Of a stretch of DNA of 64,000 bases, positions 26,396 to 35,921 are shown one piece after another. Within the stretch, counting starts at the first letter, position 1; each line of letters begins with the position of its first letter. The stretch is from positions 1,739,051-1,803,050 of the forward strand of contig NZ_CP124862.1 in NCBI RefSeq assembly GCF_030013905.1, in the 5' to 3' direction. This DNA comes from Petroclostridium sp. X23. GTDB taxonomy: Bacteria > Bacillota > Clostridia > SK-Y3. A program made the position numbers and the translations under genes. The notes under the pieces were generated by a model that ran no database searches, was not told the DNA's origin, and saw only the letters and a program-made list of their open reading frames with translations.

Positions 26396-28024
26396 TTATA
26401 AATACATCTTTCTGTACCTTGTCGGGCTTATACCAACAACTCTTTTGAATAGTTTACAAAAATAATCAGCATCCATATACCCGGAAAGCTCAGCGACCTC
26501 GTTTACCCTGTATCTGACATCCTTTAACAATTCCTTTGCAATTTCCATTCTGAAATTAGTTAAATAATTTATAAAGTTTATGCCTGTTTCCTTTTTAAAC
26601 AGATTACTTAAGTAACTTGAATTAAGAAATACAATATCAGCGACTTCATTCAGTGTAATATTATTCCGGTAGTTTTCACTTATATATGCTTTAACAGCCT
26701 CGATCACTTTACTATTTTGATTCTGTCTTATCACATCGTATGCTTCCAATGATTTTTCGAACAAGTCGCTAAGATATGATACTATATGATTGATAGACAT
26801 GCATTCCTCAATATCTTCAAAAGCCTTATTTTTTGTTACCATTTCATCTTCAATTTCACTATACTTTTGAATGAGTATTCTGAAGACCATATCAGCTATG
26901 TTATGTGCCAACCGTATAACATATAAAAAGCTTACTGTTCTATCACTCTTCAAGCCGCTAAATAGCTCTTCAATGAAGCATTTTACACCTTCCAGATCAA
27001 ATGATTCAATCAAATTAACCAGTTTAATTTCCTTATTTACGGGCAGCAATTCTTTCATTTCCTTATTATTAGAATTCTGCTCAATAAATTCGATAATTTT
27101 ACCGGCACCTGAAATTATCCTGGATTTTACTGCATTTATCGACTCATTAAAAGATAGATTTAATTTATCGATATCCGTCTGGGGATTTCCTATACCAACC
27201 GTCATTTCAAGACCATAACAGTTAATGACGCTTGTCCTGGCTTCATCAAAAATATATGATATTCTGCTGTAAATAAGCATTTTTTTATCTAGCTCATAAT
27301 TAATAATACACACTATCTTAAAATTATTTATCGGAATAATACTTAAATCAAAACAAATTTCTTCCAATCTGATCAACACATTTTTTAAAATAATTTCGAA
27401 TATACGTTTCTCCAAATACTGAATGTTCAGGGATTGCTCGTACAAGTTATCAAACTTAAACATTATTACCTGAAAAACACCCTGGTGGAAATTTGTTTCA
27501 AATTTCTGATTAATATTATCCAATTTTAATTCTTCGGATTGAAACTTAGCATTCTTCAAGATATCTAAAAGAAACATCTCTTTTAACTTGCTAACACTCA
27601 ATAATAACTTATCCTTTAATTCTTTCTCCTCATTTAACTTTTCTCTGCGTTTCAGTATATTTTTGTATATTTTTGTCATTAATTCATCAATATAGTTTTT
27701 TTCAATAGGTTTCAAAATATAGTCTAGTGCACCAAACCTGATTGCTTTCCTTGCGTATTCGAAATCATTATACCCGCTTATTATAACAAATTCTGTGTCA
27801 AGTCCTAGTGCTCGGGTACTTTCTATCAAAGAAATTCCATCTATTCCTGGTATTCGTATATCTGTAATCACTAAGTCCGGTTTGTGTAATTTAATTAAAT
27901 CTAATGCTTCCCTGCCATCTCGAGCTTCTGCTATCAAGTTGTATCCGAGTCCTTTCCAATCCGTTATCCCCTTCAGAAGTTCACAGACCCACTTTTCATC
28001 ATCAACAAACACTAAATTCAGCAT
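26396..28024 (-). CDS. YesN-type response regulator with AraC DNA-binding domain
   Basis: The protein has 542 residues: a receiver domain at 1-120 (VDDEKWV, DLVITDIRIPGIDG with Asp about 55, FVIISGYNDF, LDYILKPI), a long middle region, and a C-terminal AraC HTH pair (VADIVFLNSSYLSNLFKKETGINF, VAELSGYMDADYFCKLFKRVVGISPTRYRK). It probably activates sugar-uptake genes when phosphorylated by the downstream kinase. AGAGGGG precedes the ATG. Confidence 0.93.
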   Translation of the reverse strand: MLNLVFVDDEKWVCELLKGITDWKGLGYNLIAEARDGREALDLIKLHKPDLVITDIRIPGIDGISLIESTRALGLDTEFVIISGYNDFEYARKAIRFGALDYILKPIEKNYIDELMTKIYKNILKRREKLNEEKELKDKLLLSVSKLKEMFLLDILKNAKFQSEELKLDNINQKFETNFHQGVFQVIMFKFDNLYEQSLNIQYLEKRIFEIILKNVLIRLEEICFDLSIIPINNFKIVCIINYELDKKMLIYSRISYIFDEARTSVINCYGLEMTVGIGNPQTDIDKLNLSFNESINAVKSRIISGAGKIIEFIEQNSNNKEMKELLPVNKEIKLVNLIESFDLEGVKCFIEELFSGLKSDRTVSFLYVIRLAHNIADMVFRILIQKYSEIEDEMVTKNKAFEDIEECMSINHIVSYLSDLFEKSLEAYDVIRQNQNSKVIEAVKAYISENYRNNITLNEVADIVFLNSSYLSNLFKKETGINFINYLTNFRMEIAKELLKDVRYRVNEVAELSGYMDADYFCKLFKRVVGISPTRYRKMYL

Positions 28025-28454
28025 ACAACTACCCCTCTTATTGCATTATATTTAACTAGTTATGCTAGTTTTTTATACCAACACTTATACATCATGATTA
28101 AGAGTCCCTCCAAGAACCTGTTATGATTATTCCAAAGCTTTCTTGTAGATAATTATTCTATTAAAGCAACAAAAATCCTTCTAATTTTTAATTTTTTTGT
28201 TCATATCATATATTTAGGTGAATTCAACTCAGCATCCTCATTCAGCAAACTTTGCTTACATTGAAATATATGTTTGTGTGTTTTATTCTTGCACATACCC
28301 TTTTTGCGCATATAAATCAAAATTGAGATATCCGTTCTATTAAAAGTCGGATATCTCTAATTTTGCAGGATTGATAACATCAATTACATTTCCATCCCCG
28401 GAATTCACTTTTTCTCCTCCACTAAACATTTGCATGGCATTTAAATCCCGCTTT
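28025..28454. other. intergenic region between the response regulator and the epimerase-like gene
   Basis: The promoter region of the regulator operon should lie here. A hairpin terminator is at 28319-28364. A small CTAG-N5-CTAG palindrome lies near 28055-28068. Otherwise it is AT-rich with no gene. Confidence 0.5.
28319..28364 (-). terminator. terminator downstream of the epimerase-like gene
   Basis: A 16-bp stem with one bulge (28319-28334 with 28348-28364), loop 13 nt, and TTTT after the left arm on the minus strand. It is about 90 nt past the stop of the gene ending at 28455. Confidence 0.65.
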
Positions 28455-29522
28455 TTATTTTACAGTTCCCTCTATCCCAAGATGATTTACTTTTTCCAAT
28501 CCATTATAAATAATTACACTGTACTTTGTATTTTTACTCTCTTTACCTTTAAAAGTATCGATTGTTCCATTTTCTACAGCCTTATCAAAAGAGTTTGGAA
28601 TACTGGTCCAGAACTCCAGTCCAATGTTATAAGTTCTGCCATACCACGGAAAACCACTTAAGCCATTCGCAACCTGCCAGTACCATACATATGGGAAGAG
28701 TGAAGCATCCCAGACAAATCCAATCCCTAATTTTAGTTTTGTATTTGTAACTGCAAACCAACCTTCTTCCAACCCTTTCAGAAAAAATAAATCTGCTGTG
28801 GGTTTTTCACCGGAAGGTACCAAACTCAGATCAATCGTTTCGTTGTCTTTGCCTTTGGCCTTTGGCCATCTTCCCGAATACCCTGACTCAAATAAACTTG
28901 TTTCAACATTAAAGTCTTTACACACGCTGAATTCCTTTGCAGGTATATCAATCCTGCAATTGCCATCCAAAAAAGGTTTTCCGAACACAGGATGATGCCC
29001 CCACATATATTGAATTTCTTCGTCAGAATCATTTATTATTGTCTCTTCAAATTCAATAACAGGAGATTTGCTGTGCATTGTTATTTTTTTATTTACTTTA
29101 AAAGGAAATCTATATGTTTCACAAGATAATGATACAGTTATTTTATTTTCATTATCTTCCTCAATTGAATACTGCCAGGGCATCAGTGCAATTTCCCCAT
29201 GAAGTCCGATTTCAGCTCCCTTATAATTATATGGTCCGCCTCCTGGAAAGCACTCATGCCATCCGCCTTCATAATAATCAGGGTGAGACCCTAAAAACTG
29301 TGAACTTGTTGGTATAAACTTAGATACATCTCGTATTCCGCCTGGAGCTTTCCACATAAAGTCAATATCCATTGGCTTATAATACATTTCATAAATATCT
29401 GATCCTTTGTCCGGAAGCATATTGATTTTTATTATTTCATTTTCCATCGAAAGTACCCGGTTATTCTTATGGGTGAATTCAAGGATACGGCATCCATAAT
29501 TTCTATTTGATGAATAATCCAT
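28455..29522 (-). CDS. aldose-1-epimerase-like protein (DUF4432 / galactose-mutarotase fold)
   Basis: The protein has 355 residues and an all-beta mutarotase-like fold. Supporting sequence: MLPDKGSDIYEMYY, GGWHECFPGG, GLHGEIALMPWQY, EFEETIINDSDEEIQYMWGHHPVFG and a late FWTSIPNSFDKA. The HH pair and the C-terminal Glu/Trp region fit epimerase-type catalysis, but the family is not biochemically settled. ATG at 29522 follows GGAGGTAAATAAT. It belongs to the second transporter cluster, where it could interconvert anomers of the imported aldose before oxidation by the SDR enzyme. Confidence 0.75.
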   Translation of the reverse strand: MDYSSNRNYGCRILEFTHKNNRVLSMENEIIKINMLPDKGSDIYEMYYKPMDIDFMWKAPGGIRDVSKFIPTSSQFLGSHPDYYEGGWHECFPGGGPYNYKGAEIGLHGEIALMPWQYSIEEDNENKITVSLSCETYRFPFKVNKKITMHSKSPVIEFEETIINDSDEEIQYMWGHHPVFGKPFLDGNCRIDIPAKEFSVCKDFNVETSLFESGYSGRWPKAKGKDNETIDLSLVPSGEKPTADLFFLKGLEEGWFAVTNTKLKLGIGFVWDASLFPYVWYWQVANGLSGFPWYGRTYNIGLEFWTSIPNSFDKAVENGTIDTFKGKESKNTKYSVIIYNGLEKVNHLGIEGTVK

Positions 29523-29553
29523 ATTATTTACCTCCAAATCCCTTTCTAACACG

Positions 29554-29620
29554 TGTAACACGGGGACGGTTCTCCTGTCACCCAAAACCGTTGTGCCATG
29601 AAAACCGTCCCCATGTCACA
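29554..29620. repeat. REP-like inverted repeat with GGGGACGG core
   Basis: Arms of about 21 bp at 29554-29574 and 29599-29620, with three mismatches around GGGGACGGTT. It lies in the gap between the epimerase-like gene and the upstream binding-protein gene. It is the third such element in the window. Confidence 0.7.
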
Positions 29621-29746
29621 TTTTTTCTTCTAAGCCTGCCTGTAATGTATTTAGTGCTATTTATATGGTAAAATTGTTTTGGGCAGATATGTGAAGCACT
29701 ATCTGCCCATTTCTTTTTTATTGTTATACAGCTAAAGCAATAAACC

Positions 29747-30805
29747 TTATTTCCACTGGCTTCTATCCTTCAACTCGTTAATGTATGTATCTACATTCTC
29801 TTTTGTAATAACGATCGTACCGGTATCAATTGAATCCGGAGAAGGCTTCTTTCCTGTCTTGTTATAATCTACAATCCATTGCGCGGCCTGATAACCGCAT
29901 CGGTAGAAGTTTTGAGAAAGTGTCGCATACACTTCACCGGAACGAATATAATCAAGTGTTTCTTCCATATCGTCAATCCCGATAATCGTTATCTTACCTA
30001 CAAGATTCTTTTCTTTGAGCACCTTCGCTGCGGAAACAGCGGACTCTCCGCTAGAACATACCATCGCGTTGCATTCGGGATGTGCTATCAACGAGTTTTC
30101 CCATGCCTGCATTCCGGTTGCCTGATCACTATTTGATGCATTTGTATCAAGCCATTCAAAACCTGCGGGATTCTTTGCAAGGCCGTCCTTATAGCCTTTA
30201 AAATTTGCAATGTTCTGTGCAGCATCCATTGCAAACATCTGTCCGATAACCATCGGTTTAACAGAACCAAGTTTTTCGCTCAATACTTTAGCGCCTGTTT
30301 CGCCGAAGTTCTGAGGATCGGTTCCCATGAATCCAAGCTTCGGTGCATCGGGCACATCACCTATAACGCATACGACAGGAATACCTGCCTCATCAGCTTG
30401 CTTCAAAACCGGAACCATTGCATCAGGAGCTGCACCGTAGGTTATAATACCGTCAGCTTTTGAAGCAATAGCGATTTCTATCTGCTTGACCACTTCATTA
30501 ACATCATTTGTGCTTGGTCCTACCCACTGACCTTTAAAGCCTAAATCTTTCTGGGCATCTTCGAAACCCTGTTTTGCTACAAGCCATACAGGATGGGCAA
30601 TCAGCGGCGGTACATAAACAATATTGAGTTCCTTTTCTGCAGCCGGCTTCGATGATTCAGCAGCACTTGAAGAGGGCGCTTCCTGGGACGAAGGTGCGGG
30701 TGACTCTTTAGAAGACGGAGCTCCCGTAGACCCACAGGCCATTAGCATCATACTAGTTATCACTGCCATTACAACAAGTAAAACCATTTTTTTTGTCTTT
30801 TTCAT
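29747..30805 (-). CDS. sugar-binding lipoprotein of ABC transporter (system 2)
   Basis: Solute-binding protein (352 residues). Signal peptide and lipobox MLMACGS, then a Ser/Pro/Ala-rich linker (about 25-55), then a Peripla_BP_4-type domain with NIVYVPPLIAHPVWLVAKQGFE, DGIITYGAAPDAMVPVLKQADEAGIPVVCVIGD and IIGIDDMEETLDYIRSG. GAAAGGAG precedes the ATG. It lies downstream of the ATPase and permease genes on the same strand, transcribed from 33.5 kb down, so a highly expressed binding protein is encoded late in the unit. Confidence 0.93.
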   Translation of the reverse strand: MKKTKKMVLLVVMAVITSMMLMACGSTGAPSSKESPAPSSQEAPSSSAAESSKPAAEKELNIVYVPPLIAHPVWLVAKQGFEDAQKDLGFKGQWVGPSTNDVNEVVKQIEIAIASKADGIITYGAAPDAMVPVLKQADEAGIPVVCVIGDVPDAPKLGFMGTDPQNFGETGAKVLSEKLGSVKPMVIGQMFAMDAAQNIANFKGYKDGLAKNPAGFEWLDTNASNSDQATGMQAWENSLIAHPECNAMVCSSGESAVSAAKVLKEKNLVGKITIIGIDDMEETLDYIRSGEVYATLSQNFYRCGYQAAQWIVDYNKTGKKPSPDSIDTGTIVITKENVDTYINELKDRSQWK

Positions 30806-30952
30806 TTTCTTTCTCCTTTCAAAATTAGAATAATCTCGGGTTCTTATTGCATTTTCTATATTCTTTCATCTACCATCCCCTTTCCAACTCTTATTTGAAG
30901 TCATCATTCAGGTAACACTTAATAAAATACTCTATAAGAGTTTTTTATTTTT

Positions 30953-32485
30953 TTATGAACCATCAGGGCTATCGTCAAATCCCGAGCATGCAAGCATCAC
31001 TCTATGTTCCGTTGCTTCGTCCTTATTCAACTCCATTTTGACCTGCCCTTTAGATAGAACTATAAATCTATCACACATTTCCAAAAGTTCAGGCAATTCT
31101 GAGGAAATTACAACAATCGCCATTCCTTGTGCCGCAAGGTCGCCAATTATTTTATAAATTTCATTTTTTGCCCCGATATCAATACCTCTTGTGGGTTCAT
31201 CTAGAAATAATATTTTTAGCTTTGCCATCAATAGTTTCGATAAAATTGTTTTTTGCTGATTCCCGCCGCTTAACGATGATATAAGATTATTTAAATTATT
31301 TGTTTTAATACTTAATGCATCTTGATATTCATCTGAAATCTCTGTTTCCGATTTCTGTTTTATAATCGTAAATTTTGAGATCTTTTTTAAAATCGAGATG
31401 GTCATATTATGTTTTATGGACATAGTCAGTATCGCACCGTCTTTTTTTCTGTCTTCGGGTAAAAGACCGATACCGTTTTTCAATGCATCTGAGGGCTCTT
31501 TAATTACACATTCCTTGCCATCAATATAGACTTTTCCCGTTTTTTTGGGTATAGCCCCGAATATGGCTTTTAGCAGCTCCGTTCTTCCGGAACCAACCAG
31601 GCCCGCCAATCCAAGCACTTCTCCCCTTCTTACATTAAAACTTGCGCCTTCTACAATATTTTTATTTACCGCATACGGATGCTCCACTGTAAAATCTTTG
31701 ACGCTTAAAATCTCTTCATGCAATGATTTTTCTATTTTGGGGAACAAGACATCTATTTTGCGGCCGATCATATCTTCTACAATTCTATTTGAATTAAATT
31801 CTTCTTTAGAATATGAAGATACATTTTGAGCATCTCTTAGAATCATGATACGGTCTGCTATCTCCGTCACTTCATCAAGTTTATGCGAAATATAGATACT
31901 AGAAATTCCCTGTGATTTTAAGTTCCTGATTGTATTCAACAAATGTACGGCCTCGGATTCAGTGAGGCAGGATGTGGGCTCATCCAAGACCAGCACTTTT
32001 GGTTTCCTTACCAATGCCCTTGCTATACATATCAATTGCTGGATACTCGCACCGTAGTTTCTTACCGGGCATGTTACATCTATATGAATACTCAGGCTTT
32101 CAAGCATTGCTTTTGAATCCTTGATGATTTTTTCATAATTGATGGTCCCCAGTCGTGTTTTTGGGAAAATACCCATAAATATATTCTCAGCTGCATTTAA
32201 ATCGGGTTGGAGATTGATCTCCTGGTATATCATTACAATACCGGTATTTTCTGCGTCACGGGACTGGGAAAATCTCTGTTCCTTTCCACTTAAAATGATT
32301 TTTCCCGAGCACGTATCATCAAAGGGGTAATTGCCGGTTAAGATTTTCATTAATGTTGATTTACCTGCACCATTGCCGCCAAGAACTGATAAAATCTCGT
32401 TTTCTTTTAAATAAAGATTCACGTTGTCAAGTGCTGTTACTCCGGCAAACCGTTTGGATATTCCTTGCATTTCCAATAAGTACAT
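30953..32485 (-). CDS. ribose-type ABC transporter ATP-binding protein (system 2)
   Basis: RbsA-like protein (510 residues) with two nucleotide-binding domains. Domain 1 has GGNGAGKSTLMKIL (Walker A), an SIQQ signature and LVLDEPTSCL (Walker B). Domain 2 has the family's typical degenerate Walker A (GLVGSGRTELLKAIFG), the full signature LSGGNQQK and LFLDEPTRGIDIGAK. It is a useful contrast to the eroded paralog at 21917. AAGGAGG precedes the ATG. It energises import through the permease encoded just upstream. Confidence 0.95.
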   Translation of the reverse strand: MYLLEMQGISKRFAGVTALDNVNLYLKENEILSVLGGNGAGKSTLMKILTGNYPFDDTCSGKIILSGKEQRFSQSRDAENTGIVMIYQEINLQPDLNAAENIFMGIFPKTRLGTINYEKIIKDSKAMLESLSIHIDVTCPVRNYGASIQQLICIARALVRKPKVLVLDEPTSCLTESEAVHLLNTIRNLKSQGISSIYISHKLDEVTEIADRIMILRDAQNVSSYSKEEFNSNRIVEDMIGRKIDVLFPKIEKSLHEEILSVKDFTVEHPYAVNKNIVEGASFNVRRGEVLGLAGLVGSGRTELLKAIFGAIPKKTGKVYIDGKECVIKEPSDALKNGIGLLPEDRKKDGAILTMSIKHNMTISILKKISKFTIIKQKSETEISDEYQDALSIKTNNLNNLISSLSGGNQQKTILSKLLMAKLKILFLDEPTRGIDIGAKNEIYKIIGDLAAQGMAIVVISSELPELLEMCDRFIVLSKGQVKMELNKDEATEHRVMLACSGFDDSPDGS

Positions 32486-32508
32486 TTATCCCAAGCCTCC
32501 TTAATTTT

Positions 32509-33483
32509 TTAACTAGCTTTGGACTTTGATCTTTTATAACCGTCTACTGCTACTGCAAAAACAAGTATTAAACCGATCACAAGCGTTTGCCAATATAGTG
32601 ATATTTTTAAAATAGTCATTGCATTGGAAAGCATATTCGTAAACAACACACCGATAACGGTGCCAAAAATTGTACCTATGCCCCCAAATGTGCTCGTGCC
32701 ACCGATAACTACAGCAGCAATGACCGTCATTTCAAAGCCGGTTCCCGCTCCTGCTTGGGCAGATGCCAAGCGTGACGCCATAAAAATACCCGTAAGAGCT
32801 GAAAACAAAGCTGATATTGTATAAATTAAATACTTTATTTTTTCAACTTTTATACCGGAAAGCCTAGCCGCCTCCACATTTCCCCCGACGGCATAAATAG
32901 CCCTGCCGGTAGTCGTTTTGGTCAGCATAAAATATGCAATACCGGCAAGTACAAAAGCAATCCAGCAAATATTTGGTAAATACAAAAACGTTCCTTGTTC
33001 GATCGCTTGGAATTCAGAAGGTAATGGATATACAGGTACGCCTTCTGTCAAAACATATATAATTCCTCTTGCGATATATAACGTTCCTAACGTCATAATC
33101 ATAGGTGCAATATTAAATTTAACAATAAAATATCCATTAACAAAACCTATAATCATGCCTGCTATTAGGCCCAAAGCGACAGACACAAAAGATCCCAGTC
33201 CAGCCTGCAATGCAAATCCGGTCACGACACCGCCAAGGCCGACTACGGAACCTACGGACAAATCTATCCCTCCGGCAATCATGACAAAAGTCATACCCAG
33301 GGCAGTTATTAAAACGAAACTACATGACCGTAATATATTAACGATATTATCTCCGGAAAGAAAAACAGGGTTACTGATTTGAGTAATTAAAGTAAGAAGC
33401 AATATTAGAATAATGATTGCACTTTCTTTAAGCGAAAAAAAGTTCTTAATTAAACCTGGTTTTGTAACGATTTTAGTATTCAA
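32509..33483 (-). CDS. ribose-type ABC sugar transporter permease (system 2)
   Basis: RbsC-family permease (324 residues) with about 8-10 helices. Key stretch: ALGMTFVMIAGGIDLSVGSVVG, then FNIAPMIMTLGTLYIARG and AVGGNVEAARLSGIKVEKIK. Translation appears to start at TTG 33483 (AAAGGA about 12 nt upstream); no ATG in frame is near. The first 12 codons and upstream region lie inside a 98-bp sequence that is repeated at 35704-35801. Confidence 0.9.
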   Translation of the reverse strand: MNTKIVTKPGLIKNFFSLKESAIIILILLLTLITQISNPVFLSGDNIVNILRSCSFVLITALGMTFVMIAGGIDLSVGSVVGLGGVVTGFALQAGLGSFVSVALGLIAGMIIGFVNGYFIVKFNIAPMIMTLGTLYIARGIIYVLTEGVPVYPLPSEFQAIEQGTFLYLPNICWIAFVLAGIAYFMLTKTTTGRAIYAVGGNVEAARLSGIKVEKIKYLIYTISALFSALTGIFMASRLASAQAGAGTGFEMTVIAAVVIGGTSTFGGIGTIFGTVIGVLFTNMLSNAMTILKISLYWQTLVIGLILVFAVAVDGYKRSKSKAS

Positions 33484-33545
33484 TTTTCAATTCATCCTTT
33501 CAGGTAGATTATTATAGAGCGCCTTTTGATTAAAGTTGGCATATA
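33448..33545. repeat. 98-bp direct repeat, copy A (permease 5' end and upstream region)
   Basis: This stretch matches 35704-35801 in the same orientation with 2 mismatches in 98 positions. Copy A includes the first codons and ribosome binding site of the permease gene. Copy B lies beyond the lactonase and SDR genes, so the repeats flank them. Confidence 0.9.
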
Positions 33546-33565
33546 TACTTTCTATATTGAAAAAC

Positions 33566-34597
33566 TTAGGTATTTTTTTCAATTATACACACCGGATGTC
33601 CAACCTTTTCTTCCATCGACAGTTTTTTAAATCGTTTATTAATGCGATCAAAATGCAGCACTGTCAGTAATGATGAATCCTGATTAGCAACTATAAAATA
33701 GTCCCCAAATGGCGTGAAATCTCTAGGTGTTTTTCCTCCTGTTTTGCATACGTCAAGAACTTGAAGGAAACCACTATCTGAAACAGCAAACGATGTCAAA
33801 CTGTCGTGGCCTCTGTTGGATACAAACAAGTATCTTCCATCATCTGAGAATTTTATAGCTCCTACCCGGTTTTCCAGTGGAACACCGTCAGGAAGTGAAT
33901 TTATTTCCTGTTTAAGAACATATGTATCATCTTCCAAGTGAAAAACAAACACTTGTGCACTTAGCTCTGCCACAACATATAGCCAATCACTTTTTATAGG
34001 GTGAAAGCACAAATGCCGTGGTCCATTACCATCCGGGACATGAAGATTACGGGTTGTCTCCTCCAATTTTTTTTGTTCTTGGTTGAGCTGATAGCAAAAA
34101 ATGGTATCCAATCCCAAATCACATACATACAGATCCCCCTTCATATATTTTGTAAAATGGACATGAGGTCCTTCCTGACGATCCGGATTAACACCTTTCC
34201 CACGATGTTCCTTAAGGCAGCACAAGTCTAACATCATTCCGTTAGTATCAAGTTCAAACATTGCCAGACTGCCACTTGTATAGTTTGCAGCAAACAAAAA
34301 GTGCTCCTTATCATCCATAGACAAATGACATGGGTCAGCACCATAGGAGGATACAGTACACTCCTTATGAAAACCATCATGGTCCACATAATATGCTGAA
34401 ACTTTGCCGTCGGATACCAATTCTTCAACTGCATACAAAATGCCATTGCTATTCTCTAATAGATAAGACGGATTAGGTGTTCCCATGTGAGAGGAGATTT
34501 TAGAGAATTTTAGATTATCAAAATCCGCTTTATATAGAATAATATTCTCTTCATCCGGCTCAGAATATGTACCAACATAAAACATATGCTCTTTCAT
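33566..34597 (-). CDS. lactonase family protein (6-phosphogluconolactonase-type beta-propeller)
   Basis: Cytoplasmic seven-bladed beta-propeller (343 residues) of the Pgl/Lactonase family that opens sugar lactones to aldonic acids. Supporting sequence: FYVGTYSEPDEENI, DPCHLSMDDKEHFLFAANYTSGSLAMF, GPHVHFTKYMKGDLYVCDLG, NGPRHLCFHP, GAIKFSDDGRYLFVSNRGHDSL and TPRDFTPFGDYFIVANQDSS. AAAGGAG precedes the ATG. With the SDR gene 34 bp upstream it can complete the oxidation of an aldose to an aldonate. Glucose or galactose lactone is a guess. Confidence 0.88.
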   Translation of the reverse strand: MKEHMFYVGTYSEPDEENIILYKADFDNLKFSKISSHMGTPNPSYLLENSNGILYAVEELVSDGKVSAYYVDHDGFHKECTVSSYGADPCHLSMDDKEHFLFAANYTSGSLAMFELDTNGMMLDLCCLKEHRGKGVNPDRQEGPHVHFTKYMKGDLYVCDLGLDTIFCYQLNQEQKKLEETTRNLHVPDGNGPRHLCFHPIKSDWLYVVAELSAQVFVFHLEDDTYVLKQEINSLPDGVPLENRVGAIKFSDDGRYLFVSNRGHDSLTSFAVSDSGFLQVLDVCKTGGKTPRDFTPFGDYFIVANQDSSLLTVLHFDRINKRFKKLSMEEKVGHPVCIIEKNT

Positions 34598-34631
34598 GAC
34601 AGGTGATCTCCTTTCATTAATGTCATATTTC

Positions 34632-35519
34632 TTATTTGATTAGTTGTGGACGCCCCCAACCACCTGCAGCAAGTCCGCCTTGACCTGCAAATCCTTCCGG
34701 CATTCCCGGAATAATTAAGCCGCCATCAACACGTAGTGTAATGCCTGTAATGTAAGATGCTTTATCTGAAGAAAGAAAAACAACTGCATTGGCAATATCC
34801 TCTGGAAGTCCGGAACGCCCGAGCGGGATGGCTTCCCCTAGTTCATCCCAGAAATCGGACCCAATTGGTTTAGATTTGTCGGCAAATTCGTCTTTCCAGA
34901 AATAATCAGAACTTTCGCCCTTTTCCATTGCAAAAAGCTCTTCCTTGGTACGAACACGTGTTGCTCCAGGCGCAACATTATTAATACGTATACCATAGCT
35001 GGATACATCCAGTGCAAACGCTTGTACTGCATGATTCAATGCAGCTTTCAGACCGCAGTATATTCCACATTCAGGATAAGCACGTTCTCCCCTTGACGAC
35101 GTAATATTAATAATACTACCTCTAATATTGTGGTCAATCATATACTTACTAGCATCCCGCATCAACATAATAAAGCTTTTAAAGTCCAGATTTATAAGAT
35201 GATCCAGATTTTCTTCCGTGATGCTGTAAATTGGCTCACATATGGTCTGCCCAGCATTATTCACCAGTAAATCTAGTCCTCCAAGGGCTTCAACTGCCTT
35301 ATCAAATAGTTCGTGGCCAGCACCCGGCTTATCTAAAGATGCCTGAAAATAGTAACATTCTCTACCGAACTTTTCAGAAATATATTTAGAAACTTCTTTT
35401 GCTTCTTCTTCTTTACTAAAATAAGAAATCGCTACATCATATCCCTCTGCTGCCAATGCCAAAGCAACGCCTTTCCCTATGCCACGGCTTCCACCTGTAA
35501 CTAAAGCTTTTTTATTCAT
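34632..35519 (-). CDS. SDR-family sugar (aldose) dehydrogenase-like oxidoreductase
   Basis: Short-chain dehydrogenase (295 residues). TGGSRGIG is the cofactor loop, NNAG follows, the catalytic Ser is in ITSSRG and Tyr/Lys in YCGLK. A longer-than-usual C-terminus ends PGMPEGFAGQGG and on. GGAGGATTAATC precedes the ATG. Next to a lactonase it is most likely an aldose 1-dehydrogenase (inference), but 3-oxoacyl or other sugar-alcohol activity cannot be excluded. Confidence 0.85.
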   Translation of the reverse strand: MNKKALVTGGSRGIGKGVALALAAEGYDVAISYFSKEEEAKEVSKYISEKFGRECYYFQASLDKPGAGHELFDKAVEALGGLDLLVNNAGQTICEPIYSITEENLDHLINLDFKSFIMLMRDASKYMIDHNIRGSIINITSSRGERAYPECGIYCGLKAALNHAVQAFALDVSSYGIRINNVAPGATRVRTKEELFAMEKGESSDYFWKDEFADKSKPIGSDFWDELGEAIPLGRSGLPEDIANAVVFLSSDKASYITGITLRVDGGLIIPGMPEGFAGQGGLAAGGWGRPQLIK

Positions 35520-35921
35520 ATGATTAATCCTCCATTCTATAAATAAGTTAGTGTGAAGTAAATTACACCTTTTTGTGTTGAATTTCTTTTATATCAAGGG
35601 TCTCAAATTTTTTTTCAATTTAAAAACAATGCCCCCCTTCTCTTCCTGTATAATTAAGTTTCCCAGACAAACTAATCCAAGAAGGAGCGAAAAAAATTTT
35701 TTCAATTAAACCTGGTTTTGTAACGATTTTAGTATTCAAATTTCAATTCATCCTTTCAGGTAGATTATTATAGAGCGCCTTTTGATTAAAGTTAGCATAT
35801 ACAGTAATAATGAAGCTGTTAATATACCAACTTACAGGAATGGTTTGATTTGTTTCTTACTAATACGAAAGATGCTATAAGTTAAAGTTCATTAATGAAT
35901 CATTAATAATACTATACTTCA
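35520..35921. other. intergenic region with the second repeat copy and no intact gene
   Basis: It starts with the SDR ribosome binding site region and holds repeat copy B at 35704-35801. The remainder is AT-rich with poly-T tracts. Confidence 0.5.
35704..35801. repeat. 98-bp direct repeat, copy B (truncated permease start)
   Basis: Same orientation as 33448-33545, 96 of 98 identical. Only the first ~12 codons of the permease are present, so it is a footprint of a duplication or rearrangement. Confidence 0.9.
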
